A model generated the notes under the pieces. It was not told the origin of the DNA. It did no database searches and saw only the letters and a list, made by a program, of their open reading frames with translations. From Lachnospiraceae bacterium AB2028 (lineage in GTDB: Bacteria; Bacillota; Clostridia; Lachnospirales; Lachnospiraceae), in contig JHYJ01000008.1 in assembly GCA_000621425.1 (NCBI GenBank), positions 186,001 to 250,000 on the forward strand: a stretch of DNA of 64,000 bases. Direction: 5' to 3'. This document shows positions 37,748 to 46,613 of the stretch, one piece after another. The stretch's first letter is position 1. Every line of letters begins with the position of its first letter. A program made the translations under genes and the position numbers.

Positions 37748-37768
37748 CTCTTTATACTTCATTGTCAA
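37748..37768 (-). promoter_or_regulatory. Promoter of rfbF-rfbH-rfbG
   Basis: A perfect TTGACA (37763-37768) is followed on the minus strand by TATAAA at a spacing of 15 bases. Another weaker hexamer TAAAAC lies at a spacing of 17. The -35 is clear; the choice of -10 is uncertain. Confidence 0.5.
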
Positions 37769-37809
37769 CTATTCTAAGCCGGGTAGGATACAGCAAGACT
37801 GACTTATTT

Positions 37810-38763
37810 TCAACTTTCAAAAAAGAAATTAGTTTCCATTGTCTCATCAGTTATAGATTCTATTTTTTTCAATTCTCCATTATGCAGAACTTTACAACTG
37901 TACCCCAATTCTGACATATAACTAATTACCTCATTCGGATGGTAACCAAATCGCTTTGCATGTTTTCTTAATAATTCACAATAAACTAATGGTCTATACT
38001 CTAATAATGAATGCCTTGCTCCTTTTAACACATTTTTTTCATTTCCCTCAACATCTATCTTTATAAAATCCAGTCTTTTAATTCCGTGTTCATCTACAAA
38101 ATCATCTATTGTACTAACATCACATAAAATCCTATCTATATCAGTATTTCCTGTATATTTTCCACTTTCATCAGATTTTTTTCTATAAAAGGCATCTTCA
38201 TTTGCAATAAGTGATGCAGCCTCATTAGATGCCGGTACCCAGAACTCAAATTCTCCTTTTTTATCTGACATTCCAATATTGAATGGATGATAATTTTCAA
38301 AAATCACCCCATCCATATTCAATTTTGCATTACGTAATAAATTTCTATATGTAGATGGAACTGGTTCAAACAAATAAAAGTCTATATTTTTCTGCTTCAA
38401 ACAAAATTCCAAACTAAAAATACCTACATTTGCACCAACATCAAAAACAATGGCCCCTGTTTTTTCAGAAATATAATCACTTACAAATGCCATATCATCT
38501 TTTTCTGGATCTCCCTCCAACAGAATATCCGCTTCTGCTCGGCAAATAGACTGACAAAAATCAAAGAATAAGCTTACTCCACTAGTTTTCTTCAACACAA
38601 TTCCATCTTTTCTTATTTCTATAGATTGAACCTCTGGATTGTTTTCTACAATTTTTTGGATATCTGTCAGGATATGCGTATAATCATCCCTTGCAATCTC
38701 CCAATAAAGTTTTTTTTCAATCAGTCCATTTAAATACGCAGATCTTAATTCCTCTAATCTCAT
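37810..38763 (-). CDS. FkbM-family SAM-dependent methyltransferase
   Basis: The 317-residue protein has a helical N-terminal part of about 85 residues, then the FkbM core: IVFDVGANVGIFSLEFC, YLFEPVPSTYRNLLRNA, RLDFIKIDVEGNEKNVLKGA and VYCELLRKHAKRFGY. It would O-methylate a sugar. The gene is AT-rich (15 G+C in the 60 bases from 38101, compared with 28 in the 60 bases from 36001 in rfbH), which suggests a separate origin. It is the last gene of the long minus-strand operon that begins at 49288. Confidence 0.85.
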   Translation of the reverse strand: MRLEELRSAYLNGLIEKKLYWEIARDDYTHILTDIQKIVENNPEVQSIEIRKDGIVLKKTSGVSLFFDFCQSICRAEADILLEGDPEKDDMAFVSDYISEKTGAIVFDVGANVGIFSLEFCLKQKNIDFYLFEPVPSTYRNLLRNAKLNMDGVIFENYHPFNIGMSDKKGEFEFWVPASNEAASLIANEDAFYRKKSDESGKYTGNTDIDRILCDVSTIDDFVDEHGIKRLDFIKIDVEGNEKNVLKGARHSLLEYRPLVYCELLRKHAKRFGYHPNEVISYMSELGYSCKVLHNGELKKIESITDETMETNFFFES

Positions 38764-38860
38764 AACAACCTCTTTATTCTTTCATAATGACAAATTCAGA
38801 GACAATCTCTTTCACCAAACAGTAAACTCATATACACTCGAAAAATTATCTGATATTATT

Positions 38861-40126
38861 TTAGCCTCTCTGATGTTTTCCTTCAAAACATGTACACAAA
38901 AATTTACTATCCCATTTTTTTCCCTCAAACAGCAGTTTAGCAGCAATTGATGTACTATTACCAGTTGCAATCAAGTAAACACCATTACAGTCGTAATGTT
39001 TTATATCTTTTGTTTGCATTCCGCAAATTTCAATATTTCTGTTGTTATCGTAGACAGCTACTAATTCTGCCCTGGGATAATTGTCTGAAATATATTTATA
39101 TGTTTTTGCAGTAATTTGTGTTACTCCCCATAGCGCATATTTGAATACTGATGTATCAGAGCATACTTTTTTCAAGAAATCTTCTATCCACATCATCTCT
39201 AGATCCCTAAACGGGTAATAATTAATAGGTGTACTTGGAAGTAAATTCTCCACTTCGTTCTTTATAGGAACATTGTAAAATGCATTTTCTATAAGTTCAC
39301 AATCATGCTCTATTAACCGTTCCTTATATTTCTCAAATTCCACTACGGTCGGACTCCAGTCAATATTATTCCAATTATCCTTATCATAAATAGGAATGTA
39401 TCGATGAATCCACGAAAATGTCGAGGCATATTTCGTCGGTGCAAATATAACAGGAATCCCAAGAGCCATACAGGGACTAGCACAATGTAATCTAGATGTT
39501 ACAACTAAGCTTGCATTTTCTTTATATTCATTTAATACAGCTTGCGCATATTCTTCCCACGTCTCTCCATGAGTACATCCACCGCTAGAAAAAATCTGGT
39601 GGGACAATACTTTATACTCCATTTTATGCGGACAATTCTTAATTAGAGATTCATCGGCATCTACAAAATAAATACAATTACCTTTATTATGTCTTCTCGG
39701 AAAAGTTGCAGTTAGACAGCCGTGCAAATAAACGCGAATCCCAAGATTGCTTAGCATATCATATGTAAACTCATCTCTGCAACCAATTGGTTCATATTTC
39801 CTTAGATATTCTATTTCATCCTTCGTAAATTCACCACCTATGCAATGAATTCCAAGGAAAATAGGTCGAATTTTGTCAGAAAGAATTAATGGACGTTCCC
39901 CCCAAAATGGATTAAACCAAATGAAATTTATCGGAAGAAGCAATTCTTCCCCATCATATTCAAATAAATCGTAATATTCAATTCTAACGACATCTTCTTC
40001 TGGAATCCCTAATTTCTTATACAACTGCATAACCGCTAATAATTGTATTTGGTCTCCAATATTAATAACTCTATTGCCCTCAGGATTCATACTCCCATAT
40101 TCATTTATAACACATGCATATTTCAC
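38861..40126 (-). CDS. Polysaccharide pyruvyl transferase-like protein with a C-terminal Rossmann-like domain
   Basis: The 421-residue protein starts INIGDQIQLLAVMQLY and shows PS_pyruv_trans segments: FLGIHCIGGEFTKDEIEYL, EPIGCRDEFTYDMLSNLGI, LHGCLTATF and VVTSRLHCASPCMALGIPVIF. Such enzymes add pyruvate ketals to surface glycans or belong to related transferases. Residues about 330-421 form a second small domain (YALWGVTQITAKTYKYI, VAVYDNNRNIEI, VYLIATGNS) that looks nucleotide-binding. The GTG start follows GGAG and overlaps the radical SAM stop by one base. No substrate can be named. Confidence 0.75.
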   Translation of the reverse strand: MKYACVINEYGSMNPEGNRVINIGDQIQLLAVMQLYKKLGIPEEDVVRIEYYDLFEYDGEELLLPINFIWFNPFWGERPLILSDKIRPIFLGIHCIGGEFTKDEIEYLRKYEPIGCRDEFTYDMLSNLGIRVYLHGCLTATFPRRHNKGNCIYFVDADESLIKNCPHKMEYKVLSHQIFSSGGCTHGETWEEYAQAVLNEYKENASLVVTSRLHCASPCMALGIPVIFAPTKYASTFSWIHRYIPIYDKDNWNNIDWSPTVVEFEKYKERLIEHDCELIENAFYNVPIKNEVENLLPSTPINYYPFRDLEMMWIEDFLKKVCSDTSVFKYALWGVTQITAKTYKYISDNYPRAELVAVYDNNRNIEICGMQTKDIKHYDCNGVYLIATGNSTSIAAKLLFEGKKWDSKFLCTCFEGKHQRG

Positions 40127-41187
40127 TACTTATCTCCTTTTATATCAAAATTGTAGGAAAGCATATCCACTGTTATTTCTGAAACATCATCTTCTGGGCC
40201 GTCGCGCAATGGAATCTCACAGTTTCGACAAGCTTTCCACTTCATGCCCTTTGTTTTAAGCATATCACAGCGCAATTCATACATAGAGCTTGATTCCCAT
40301 AGTTCCTTCAAAGTGTGATCCATAACATTTCCAATCGACAGCTCCTTTAACCAATCTGCACAGCACACAATAACAGTTCCGTCATTTCTGATTGTTATAT
40401 GCGAAAACGGATATCTACAAGGACGCTTTTCATTAGTTTTTATAAAGTTTGAATCAAGACTTTTCTGATGTGCTTTTTCAGCCCCATCCTTATACATCCT
40501 ATCAAAAACATCAGTTTCATCCCCTATGCCTATCTGAAAAACTTCATCAATTCCAACTTCATCAGCAACAGCCTTATACTGATCTACAAACTGTTCATTT
40601 TCATCCGTATTTGCATCAAGCATTTTGGCATAAATCTTAGGATAAGCCACACCTTTACTATCACGATATTTTCTTAAGTATAAAAGATTATTCTTTATCT
40701 GCTGCGGAAGCACATCTGAATTCGTCACATATTTCATTCTGTCATTTTTTACTGAATATACAGAAAGTCGCAGTATATCAAGTCCATAATCAACAAGCTT
40801 CTCCGCTACACTCTTTGTCAATAAAGAACCATTTGTTGTAATCTCTATTGCATCACATATACCAAGTTCCTTAATTACTTTTACCATTTCACATATGTCA
40901 GGATTAACCAACGGTTCTCCCAGTGAATACAATTTTATTAGCTTTATTGGACAGCCTGTTTCCGAAACCCATGCTTTTATATCATCAACCGATTTTCTAA
41001 ACACATCATTATCCATGTTCTTCAACGGAAGTGCCCTTGGATCCGATTCATTATTTCCGTGAAAACACATAGCACACTTGAAGTTACATATATTTGTGGG
41101 TTCTATTGAGACACACAACGGCTGTTTTAACGGAATAGCATCCTTAAGTATAATCTTGCCACCAGCATGTATATTTTTTTGCAGCAT
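40126..41187 (-). CDS. Radical SAM/SPASM-domain protein
   Basis: The 353-residue protein has the CX3CX2C cluster in EPTNICNFKCAMC, a GEPLVNP segment and ITTNGSLL. The C-terminal SPASM region has CRYPF, IVCCADW and WKACRNCEIP. Relatives modify peptides or act on sugars and aminoglycosides. Within this operon a sugar dehydratase, epimerase or oxidase role is possible. The start follows AGGAGG and lies nine bases after the upstream epimerase gene. Confidence 0.85.
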   Translation of the reverse strand: MLQKNIHAGGKIILKDAIPLKQPLCVSIEPTNICNFKCAMCFHGNNESDPRALPLKNMDNDVFRKSVDDIKAWVSETGCPIKLIKLYSLGEPLVNPDICEMVKVIKELGICDAIEITTNGSLLTKSVAEKLVDYGLDILRLSVYSVKNDRMKYVTNSDVLPQQIKNNLLYLRKYRDSKGVAYPKIYAKMLDANTDENEQFVDQYKAVADEVGIDEVFQIGIGDETDVFDRMYKDGAEKAHQKSLDSNFIKTNEKRPCRYPFSHITIRNDGTVIVCCADWLKELSIGNVMDHTLKELWESSSMYELRCDMLKTKGMKWKACRNCEIPLRDGPEDDVSEITVDMLSYNFDIKGDK

Positions 41188-41196
41188 AACAACCTC

Positions 41197-42267
41197 CTAA
41201 TAATTTGTCACAAAAAAATTATATACCCGTGAAAAACCTTCTCGCACATCTACCATATGATTCCAGCCTAATCTAACGAGTTTTTCTTCTACAGGTTTAT
41301 TTGCAATATTTACCGTATCAGTTTGATAACTGTCATCGTTATGTCTTTCCCGAAAAACAACATTGACTTTATCCTTGGGCAGACTAGCGATTATTTCAGC
41401 AACACTTCTTATCTTCATCATTTGATCTGTATTAGTGACATTATAAGCCTCCCCTCCCTCTCCATTAAAAAGAATAAGAAAATATCCCGCCACAGCATCA
41501 CTTAAATAACAAAACGGCCTTTGGGCAAGCCCATCACTATGCAGAATAATATCCGTTCCGGATATTGCATTATTCATAAAGCTGGCAAAAGTTCGTGGAT
41601 CATTTTTTATATCCATAGTCGGGCCATAAGTATGTCCTATTCTTGCTATCAGAGTTCTAATGCCATATTCCCTGTTATATGCGGCCAGCATCGTTTCAGC
41701 CATTCGCCGACTCTCATTGTAGCAGCTATGAGGATCTAAAGGATCTACCCCTCCTACCGTCTCCTCTGTAATCAGCTCAACATTACCGACGCTGCCATAA
41801 ACATCACAGGTACTAAAAAACAAGAAACCTAATAGTCTCTCCCGATCACAGTTACAAAGCAGTTTGTATGTGCCAATCACACTCGGTTCAATAACCTCAA
41901 CAGGATTGGTACCATACATTCTGGGATTCGCTATTCCGGCTGCATGTATAATATAGTCCGCAATAATCTGCTTCGAATAACCAGCAGCCAAAATATCATC
42001 ACGCAGGAAAATAAAATAATCCCTGTCAAAATATTTTCCAAACCGTAACCGTGCCTTATTCTCATTTTTTCCCTGAGCAACGATATTTAAGGATATCCCC
42101 TTAATTTCTCTTAGATAGATTAGATAGTAAGCCATATAGGAGGCCAACATCCCATACGCCCCTGTTATCAGAACAGTTTTGCCATTTAAGCTGTCCCACT
42201 CATATCCTCTTGCGTATATTTCTTCCATATCCGAAAGAATAATTTTATTATTCAGAAAATCATCCAC
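41197..42267 (-). CDS. NAD-dependent epimerase/dehydratase (extended SDR)
   Basis: The 356-residue protein has VLITGAYGMLASYMAYYL, IIHAAGIANP, FFSTCDVYGS and YNESRRMAE with the YxxxR form in place of YxxxK. It also has ARIGHTYGP and QRPFCYLSDAV. The overall pattern is closest to UDP-glucuronate decarboxylase and dTDP-glucose dehydratase relatives, and the arginine in place of the usual lysine is unusual. The GTG start has a distant AGAGG. Function within a nucleotide-sugar pathway is inferred. Confidence 0.8.
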   Translation of the reverse strand: MDDFLNNKIILSDMEEIYARGYEWDSLNGKTVLITGAYGMLASYMAYYLIYLREIKGISLNIVAQGKNENKARLRFGKYFDRDYFIFLRDDILAAGYSKQIIADYIIHAAGIANPRMYGTNPVEVIEPSVIGTYKLLCNCDRERLLGFLFFSTCDVYGSVGNVELITEETVGGVDPLDPHSCYNESRRMAETMLAAYNREYGIRTLIARIGHTYGPTMDIKNDPRTFASFMNNAISGTDIILHSDGLAQRPFCYLSDAVAGYFLILFNGEGGEAYNVTNTDQMMKIRSVAEIIASLPKDKVNVVFRERHNDDSYQTDTVNIANKPVEEKLVRLGWNHMVDVREGFSRVYNFFVTNY

Positions 42268-42285
42268 GTTTATTATGTTATCCTC

Positions 42286-42735
42286 TTATTTTCTTTGTAT
42301 TAGTTCTATCCAGTTTCCTTCTGGATCAGTACAAAAACAGCAACTATTTCCATTCTTCATTATCTGAATATCTGTCTTCTGTTGACCGCCATTATCTATT
42401 ATTGCTCTGACAACAGCTTTAATATCATCCACGCCAAATGCTATATGTGCATTCCCAATAGTATATATCGGATGATCCTTGGGAAAATCTGATACTCCCG
42501 TATCAGTAAGTACTTTTACAAGTTCGATCATGTCACCCTGACCTTGTTTTTTTCCATATGGGGTCACCAGCTTTGATGTCATCAACTCAACTTTCATGCC
42601 CAGCAGTTCATCAAACAGCCTGCCACTGTCCCGCTCCATACTGCATATCGGGATCATCTCAAAAACAGTCCTATAAAAATTCTCCAACAAAACAATATCT
42701 GCAACATAAATCCCTGTATGTCTTATTGCTATCAT
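42286..42735 (-). CDS. VOC/glyoxalase-superfamily protein
   Basis: The 149-residue protein has two VOC beta-alpha-beta modules: RHTGIYVADIVLLENFYRTV and HIAFGVDDIKAVVRAI, ending CFCTDPEGNWIELIQ with the metal-ligand glutamate. It is similar in size to methylmalonyl-CoA epimerase and lactoylglutathione lyase. In this operon it might epimerise or isomerise an alpha-hydroxycarbonyl intermediate. It lies 12 bases after the SDR gene. Confidence 0.8.
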   Translation of the reverse strand: MIAIRHTGIYVADIVLLENFYRTVFEMIPICSMERDSGRLFDELLGMKVELMTSKLVTPYGKKQGQGDMIELVKVLTDTGVSDFPKDHPIYTIGNAHIAFGVDDIKAVVRAIIDNGGQQKTDIQIMKNGNSCCFCTDPEGNWIELIQRK

Positions 42736-42747
42736 ACTGCCATATCC

Positions 42748-43488
42748 TCATTTCAGTGACATTCCGCCGTCCACCGGGATCACGGCTCCGGTAATGTAAT
42801 TTGCATCTTCAGAAGCAAGGAAACGAATTACTTTTGCTATCTGTTCCGGTTTCGATATGTATCCCATCGGTATAACTCCATCAAATCTTGAAAAATCCCT
42901 GTTTTCAAAAATCTCTGTATCCACTATCCCCGGACAAACAACATTAACCCGGACATCAGGGGCATAATTCAATGCACAGAGCTTTGAGAATTTAATCAAA
43001 GCTGATTTAGAGGCACCGTACATATAATTTTTTGTCCCGCTTGTGAATATATCCAGCCCACTCACAGAAGCGTTATTTATAATACAACCCTTTCTTTCCT
43101 TCAGATCAATTATGAATTCCTTGGTCATCAGCATTGCACCATCTACGTTTGCCCTGAATGATGCTGTCCAGTCAGAATAATCTATATCCTCAAGGCTCTG
43201 CGTGATAAAAATCCCTGCATTGTTTACCAGGACATCAATTTTTATCGATTCGTTTTCAAGGCTGTTCTTTAGGCGTACCACATCTTCCGGAATAGAAATA
43301 TCACAGGACTCAAAAACAGCATTTCCTCCATTACTGCGGATTCTTTCAGCTATTTTTTCTCCACGCTCCCGATTTCTTCCTACAATAATAACCTTTGCAC
43401 CAGCCTCGGCGAAACACACAGCCGTTTCCCTTCCGATTCCCGATGTAGCTCCGGTAACAAGAACATTTTTCCCGCTAAATCCACTCAT
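42748..43488 (-). CDS. Short-chain dehydrogenase/reductase
   Basis: The 246-residue classical SDR has VLVTGATSGIGRETAV, NNAG, NNASVSG with the catalytic serine, and YMYGASKSALIKF with the YxxxK pair. It ends GAVIPVDGG. It follows the ThDP enzyme by three bases, so it may reduce that enzyme's keto product, as YerF does after YerE in yersiniose synthesis. That link is inferred. Confidence 0.88.
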   Translation of the reverse strand: MSGFSGKNVLVTGATSGIGRETAVCFAEAGAKVIIVGRNRERGEKIAERIRSNGGNAVFESCDISIPEDVVRLKNSLENESIKIDVLVNNAGIFITQSLEDIDYSDWTASFRANVDGAMLMTKEFIIDLKERKGCIINNASVSGLDIFTSGTKNYMYGASKSALIKFSKLCALNYAPDVRVNVVCPGIVDTEIFENRDFSRFDGVIPMGYISKPEQIAKVIRFLASEDANYITGAVIPVDGGMSLK

Positions 43489-43491
43489 AAA

Positions 43492-45321
43492 TCACTCCCC
43501 AACAAGATCAATAATCATATTTTTCTTCAGTTCTTCCCTTGGCAAAAACGGCGCCAGATCCTCTAACGGTGGAGAAACAAGCGTACCATCCGATAATCTT
43601 TTTGTTGCAGACTTTGGCTCAAAAATCTGCCCCTTATCACACATCACTTCGCATAAACAAAACGTCTCACTTTCAAACACAGCTACTATTTTTTCCCTAA
43701 GCTGCTCATTATTTTCTATGCGTACATAGGGGATACCGTATGCCCATGAAATCTTCTCAAAATCGGGGAAACCAAGATCCCGGCTTTCCGGTCCCACACC
43801 AACCAAACCATTGTGAAAAATATTATTCTGTGTCTGCCTTATCTGATGATAGCCCTCATTATTGATCACAAATATTTTGATCGGGAGCCTGTTGGTCACA
43901 ACCGTCTGCAACTCCTGTATATTCATCTGAATGCTTCCATCACCTTCGATACACACCGTCGTCCTGTAATCGTTGGCTATACAGGCCCCGATAGACGCAG
44001 GAAGCCCATACCCCATGGAAGAAAGTGCGCAGTTCATTATAAATCTCTGTCCCTTTCCTATGTAGTACGACTGACTGCCCACTACGCTTGCAGACCCGTT
44101 TGAAGCTACAGTAATATGCTCTTTTCCACACCCCCTGCTTAATTCGTCCATAAAGGAATAAACATTTGTCCTGCCGGTCTGTTCAAAATGCCTTTTCATC
44201 ACCACCGGATAAGCCGACTTCCAAGACTGACAGCGCTCAGACCAGTCCTTTCTCTTATCCGGATCAGCTGCATCTATCCGTTCAGAAAGAGCCTTCAAAA
44301 ACACTTTCGCATCGGAACATATCGGTAGATCTACTCTTATTGTGGGTTTCTTTAATTCATTCGGATCTATATCCACATCAACTACATAGGCCTGTCTTGC
44401 CCAGGTGTTCACATCATATCCTACCTGCAATATGCTCAGCCTGTTGCCCACTGCCAATATCATATCGCTGTTCTGGACCGCAAAGTTTCCGGCACGGTCT
44501 CCCATTGTTCCGCCACGACCCACGTAATGCTCATCATCCGTACTTATGAGATCAATGCTATCCCAGCACGTAACAACCGGCAGATTCAATTTCTTCACAA
44601 CATCATTGAATTCATCCATCGCTCCAGCTATCCGTATGCCATTCCCGGCATAGAACACCGGACGGTTTGATGTGTTTAATTTATCAATGACCATTTCCAC
44701 AGTTTCGATCAGTTTTTCAGGCTTTATTTCTGCTTCAGGATACTTATCATCATTCTCACTGATATCAAATCCCCGTAGAGACTCTTCTTCGATCCTGGCC
44801 CCCTGAACATCTACCGGTATATCAAGCCAACATGGCCCGGGACGTCCATTTGTTGCATAATAAAAAGCCTTTTCAAGGCAATACCGTATATCTGCGGGAT
44901 CATCAAGCATCTCCGCATATTTAGTCATATTCGAAACAGCAGAAATAATATCAAACTCCTGTCCACCTAATGTTCGAAGATCCAAGCCACTATTTTTGAT
45001 GGTAAGGGATCTTTTTACCTGACCGGAAAAGACAAGCATCGGTGTCGAATCCTGATAAGCCCCCGCCACACCATTTAATGCATTTATGCCTCCCGGTCCG
45101 CTGGTTACGCATAAGGCCGCCATTCTGTTATTAACTTTAGCATAGCCTTCTGCAGCCATGCTGCATGCCTGCTCATGGTGCTGATATACACAGTGCAAAC
45201 TTTCATTATGGCCAAAGCTGTCATTTAAATGCATTGCTCCACCGCCAACCACGGTAAAGACGGTCGTTATTCCATGCTCTATCAAAAATTTTGCTATATA
45301 GTCAGATACTTTGATCATCAT
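43492..45321 (-). CDS. Acetolactate-synthase-like thiamine diphosphate enzyme
   Basis: The 609-residue protein has the complete three-domain ThDP layout. The catalytic glutamate is in YQHHEQACSMAAEGYAK, followed by SGPGGINALNGVAGA, and the ThDP/magnesium motif runs from GDGSIQM to INNEGYH. It is not housekeeping IlvB, because it lies in a glycan operon without IlvN. YerE, which adds a two-carbon unit from pyruvate to CDP-3,6-dideoxy-4-ketohexose, is a close functional model, and rfbFGH next door would make that acceptor. ATG-TGA overlap with the kinase gene suggests coupling. Confidence 0.85.
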   Translation of the reverse strand: MMIKVSDYIAKFLIEHGITTVFTVVGGGAMHLNDSFGHNESLHCVYQHHEQACSMAAEGYAKVNNRMAALCVTSGPGGINALNGVAGAYQDSTPMLVFSGQVKRSLTIKNSGLDLRTLGGQEFDIISAVSNMTKYAEMLDDPADIRYCLEKAFYYATNGRPGPCWLDIPVDVQGARIEEESLRGFDISENDDKYPEAEIKPEKLIETVEMVIDKLNTSNRPVFYAGNGIRIAGAMDEFNDVVKKLNLPVVTCWDSIDLISTDDEHYVGRGGTMGDRAGNFAVQNSDMILAVGNRLSILQVGYDVNTWARQAYVVDVDIDPNELKKPTIRVDLPICSDAKVFLKALSERIDAADPDKRKDWSERCQSWKSAYPVVMKRHFEQTGRTNVYSFMDELSRGCGKEHITVASNGSASVVGSQSYYIGKGQRFIMNCALSSMGYGLPASIGACIANDYRTTVCIEGDGSIQMNIQELQTVVTNRLPIKIFVINNEGYHQIRQTQNNIFHNGLVGVGPESRDLGFPDFEKISWAYGIPYVRIENNEQLREKIVAVFESETFCLCEVMCDKGQIFEPKSATKRLSDGTLVSPPLEDLAPFLPREELKKNMIIDLVGE

Positions 45322-46613
45322 GCATTATCTCCCATAAAATAACCATCTGCATATCTGAGCAGGCCTTCCATAGTATCTCCGGTCGAATAAAGACTCTGGG
45401 CACCTTTATAATGACCACTTATTCCATCACGCAACTCTGTAAAACGTTCCGATACACCGCCGGAAAAAAGCACCTTCTTCACATTTTCACGTTCCGGCCA
45501 AATCCGGTCTGCCGCAGTGCAGAAATTTTCAGTCATCTGCATAATGACAGATGAAAACAGATTCGCCATAGTAAAGTTTCTTTCATCTATGTTCCCTATA
45601 CTGCCTTTTACACTGTCAGTGATCGCATTTTCAAAAAATCCCATATCAAGTTTCAGGAACCACTCATTATCTGCATTACACGAATCAAAAATCCCTCTCC
45701 AGATTTCCTCATCCCCGATATTAACATTGTATGTTTCAAGAACGCTCTTTATAAATCTGAAATACACATTTAACGCTCTTCCAGAGGGGATATGCGGAAT
45801 TGTCACCAGATATTTTCCATTAAAAAATGGCCGAAGCTGCCATTTTTCATCATAAGATATTTCACCGGATAATCTCGATACCTGTGCCCCCGTACCCATA
45901 TTAAACGAAATTGTATCCATACCGCTCAAGCCTGCCCCCAGAAGTGCCGCCTGCTGGTCACCGATTGCCGGTAAAGCGGTAACCTTTACATTATCAAGCA
46001 TAAACTCCGTTGCTTCAGATGATACCGTCGGGAAAAGCACATCCGTAGCACCTATATAGCTGATTATTCCAGAACTCCACTTTGAATCTGTTATATCATA
46101 CAAGCCTGTTGCTGCTGCATTTGTCGGATGAATCTTAGGATCCTTACCAGACAAAAATCTTATCAGATAATCCCCCAGAGTATAAAAATATATGTTGCCA
46201 TCATGTTTACAGTTATTCAGAAACCACGAAAGATTACTTGACGGCAGCCCCCCCCTAAATGGCATTCCTGTTCTGATTACCAGATCCTGTACTTCCGGGG
46301 CATTCAATAGAGACCTGTCTCCAAAGTCCGTCTGCCATGATATATAATCAGTAACAGGACTACCATCCTTATCAGTTATAACAAATCCGTGCATTTCATT
46401 TGAAATACAGAGTACACACTCATTAAGGCCGTCGCAAAACTCTGAAAGGATTTTTTCGACAGTTTCACACAGGTGTATTATCTTGTCAGTTGAAGACAGA
46501 GGATCAAGCGCTACCCCCGGTGCCTGTACCCTAATATTTCGTTCTTTTTTCCCATTTATGACCAGGGCTGCCTTTATAAAGCTGGCACCGCAATCAATTG
46601 TTATAATATTCAT
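45318..46613 (-). CDS. FGGY-family carbohydrate kinase, sedoheptulokinase-like
   Basis: The 431-residue kinase has the ATPase fold: IITIDCGASFIKAAL phosphate loop, CISNEMHGFVI, NAAATGLYDI, PAIGDQQAALLGAG, MGTGAQVSRL and the VLFSGGVSERF adenosine motif. NMGTGAQ and RPFFNGKYLVTIPHIPSGRA recall sedoheptulokinase more than xylulokinase, by eye only. It would phosphorylate a ketose, possibly supplying the cyclase gene just upstream. The start follows AAGG. Confidence 0.75.
   Translation of the reverse strand: MNIITIDCGASFIKAALVINGKKERNIRVQAPGVALDPLSSTDKIIHLCETVEKILSEFCDGLNECVLCISNEMHGFVITDKDGSPVTDYISWQTDFGDRSLLNAPEVQDLVIRTGMPFRGGLPSSNLSWFLNNCKHDGNIYFYTLGDYLIRFLSGKDPKIHPTNAAATGLYDITDSKWSSGIISYIGATDVLFPTVSSEATEFMLDNVKVTALPAIGDQQAALLGAGLSGMDTISFNMGTGAQVSRLSGEISYDEKWQLRPFFNGKYLVTIPHIPSGRALNVYFRFIKSVLETYNVNIGDEEIWRGIFDSCNADNEWFLKLDMGFFENAITDSVKGSIGNIDERNFTMANLFSSVIMQMTENFCTAADRIWPERENVKKVLFSGGVSERFTELRDGISGHYKGAQSLYSTGDTMEGLLRYADGYFMGDNA

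Noticed and set aside
43492-45321. Housekeeping acetolactate synthase IlvB
   Set aside because: No ilvN, ilvC or ilvD is adjacent, and the gene overlaps a sugar kinase and a reductase gene in a glycan operon.
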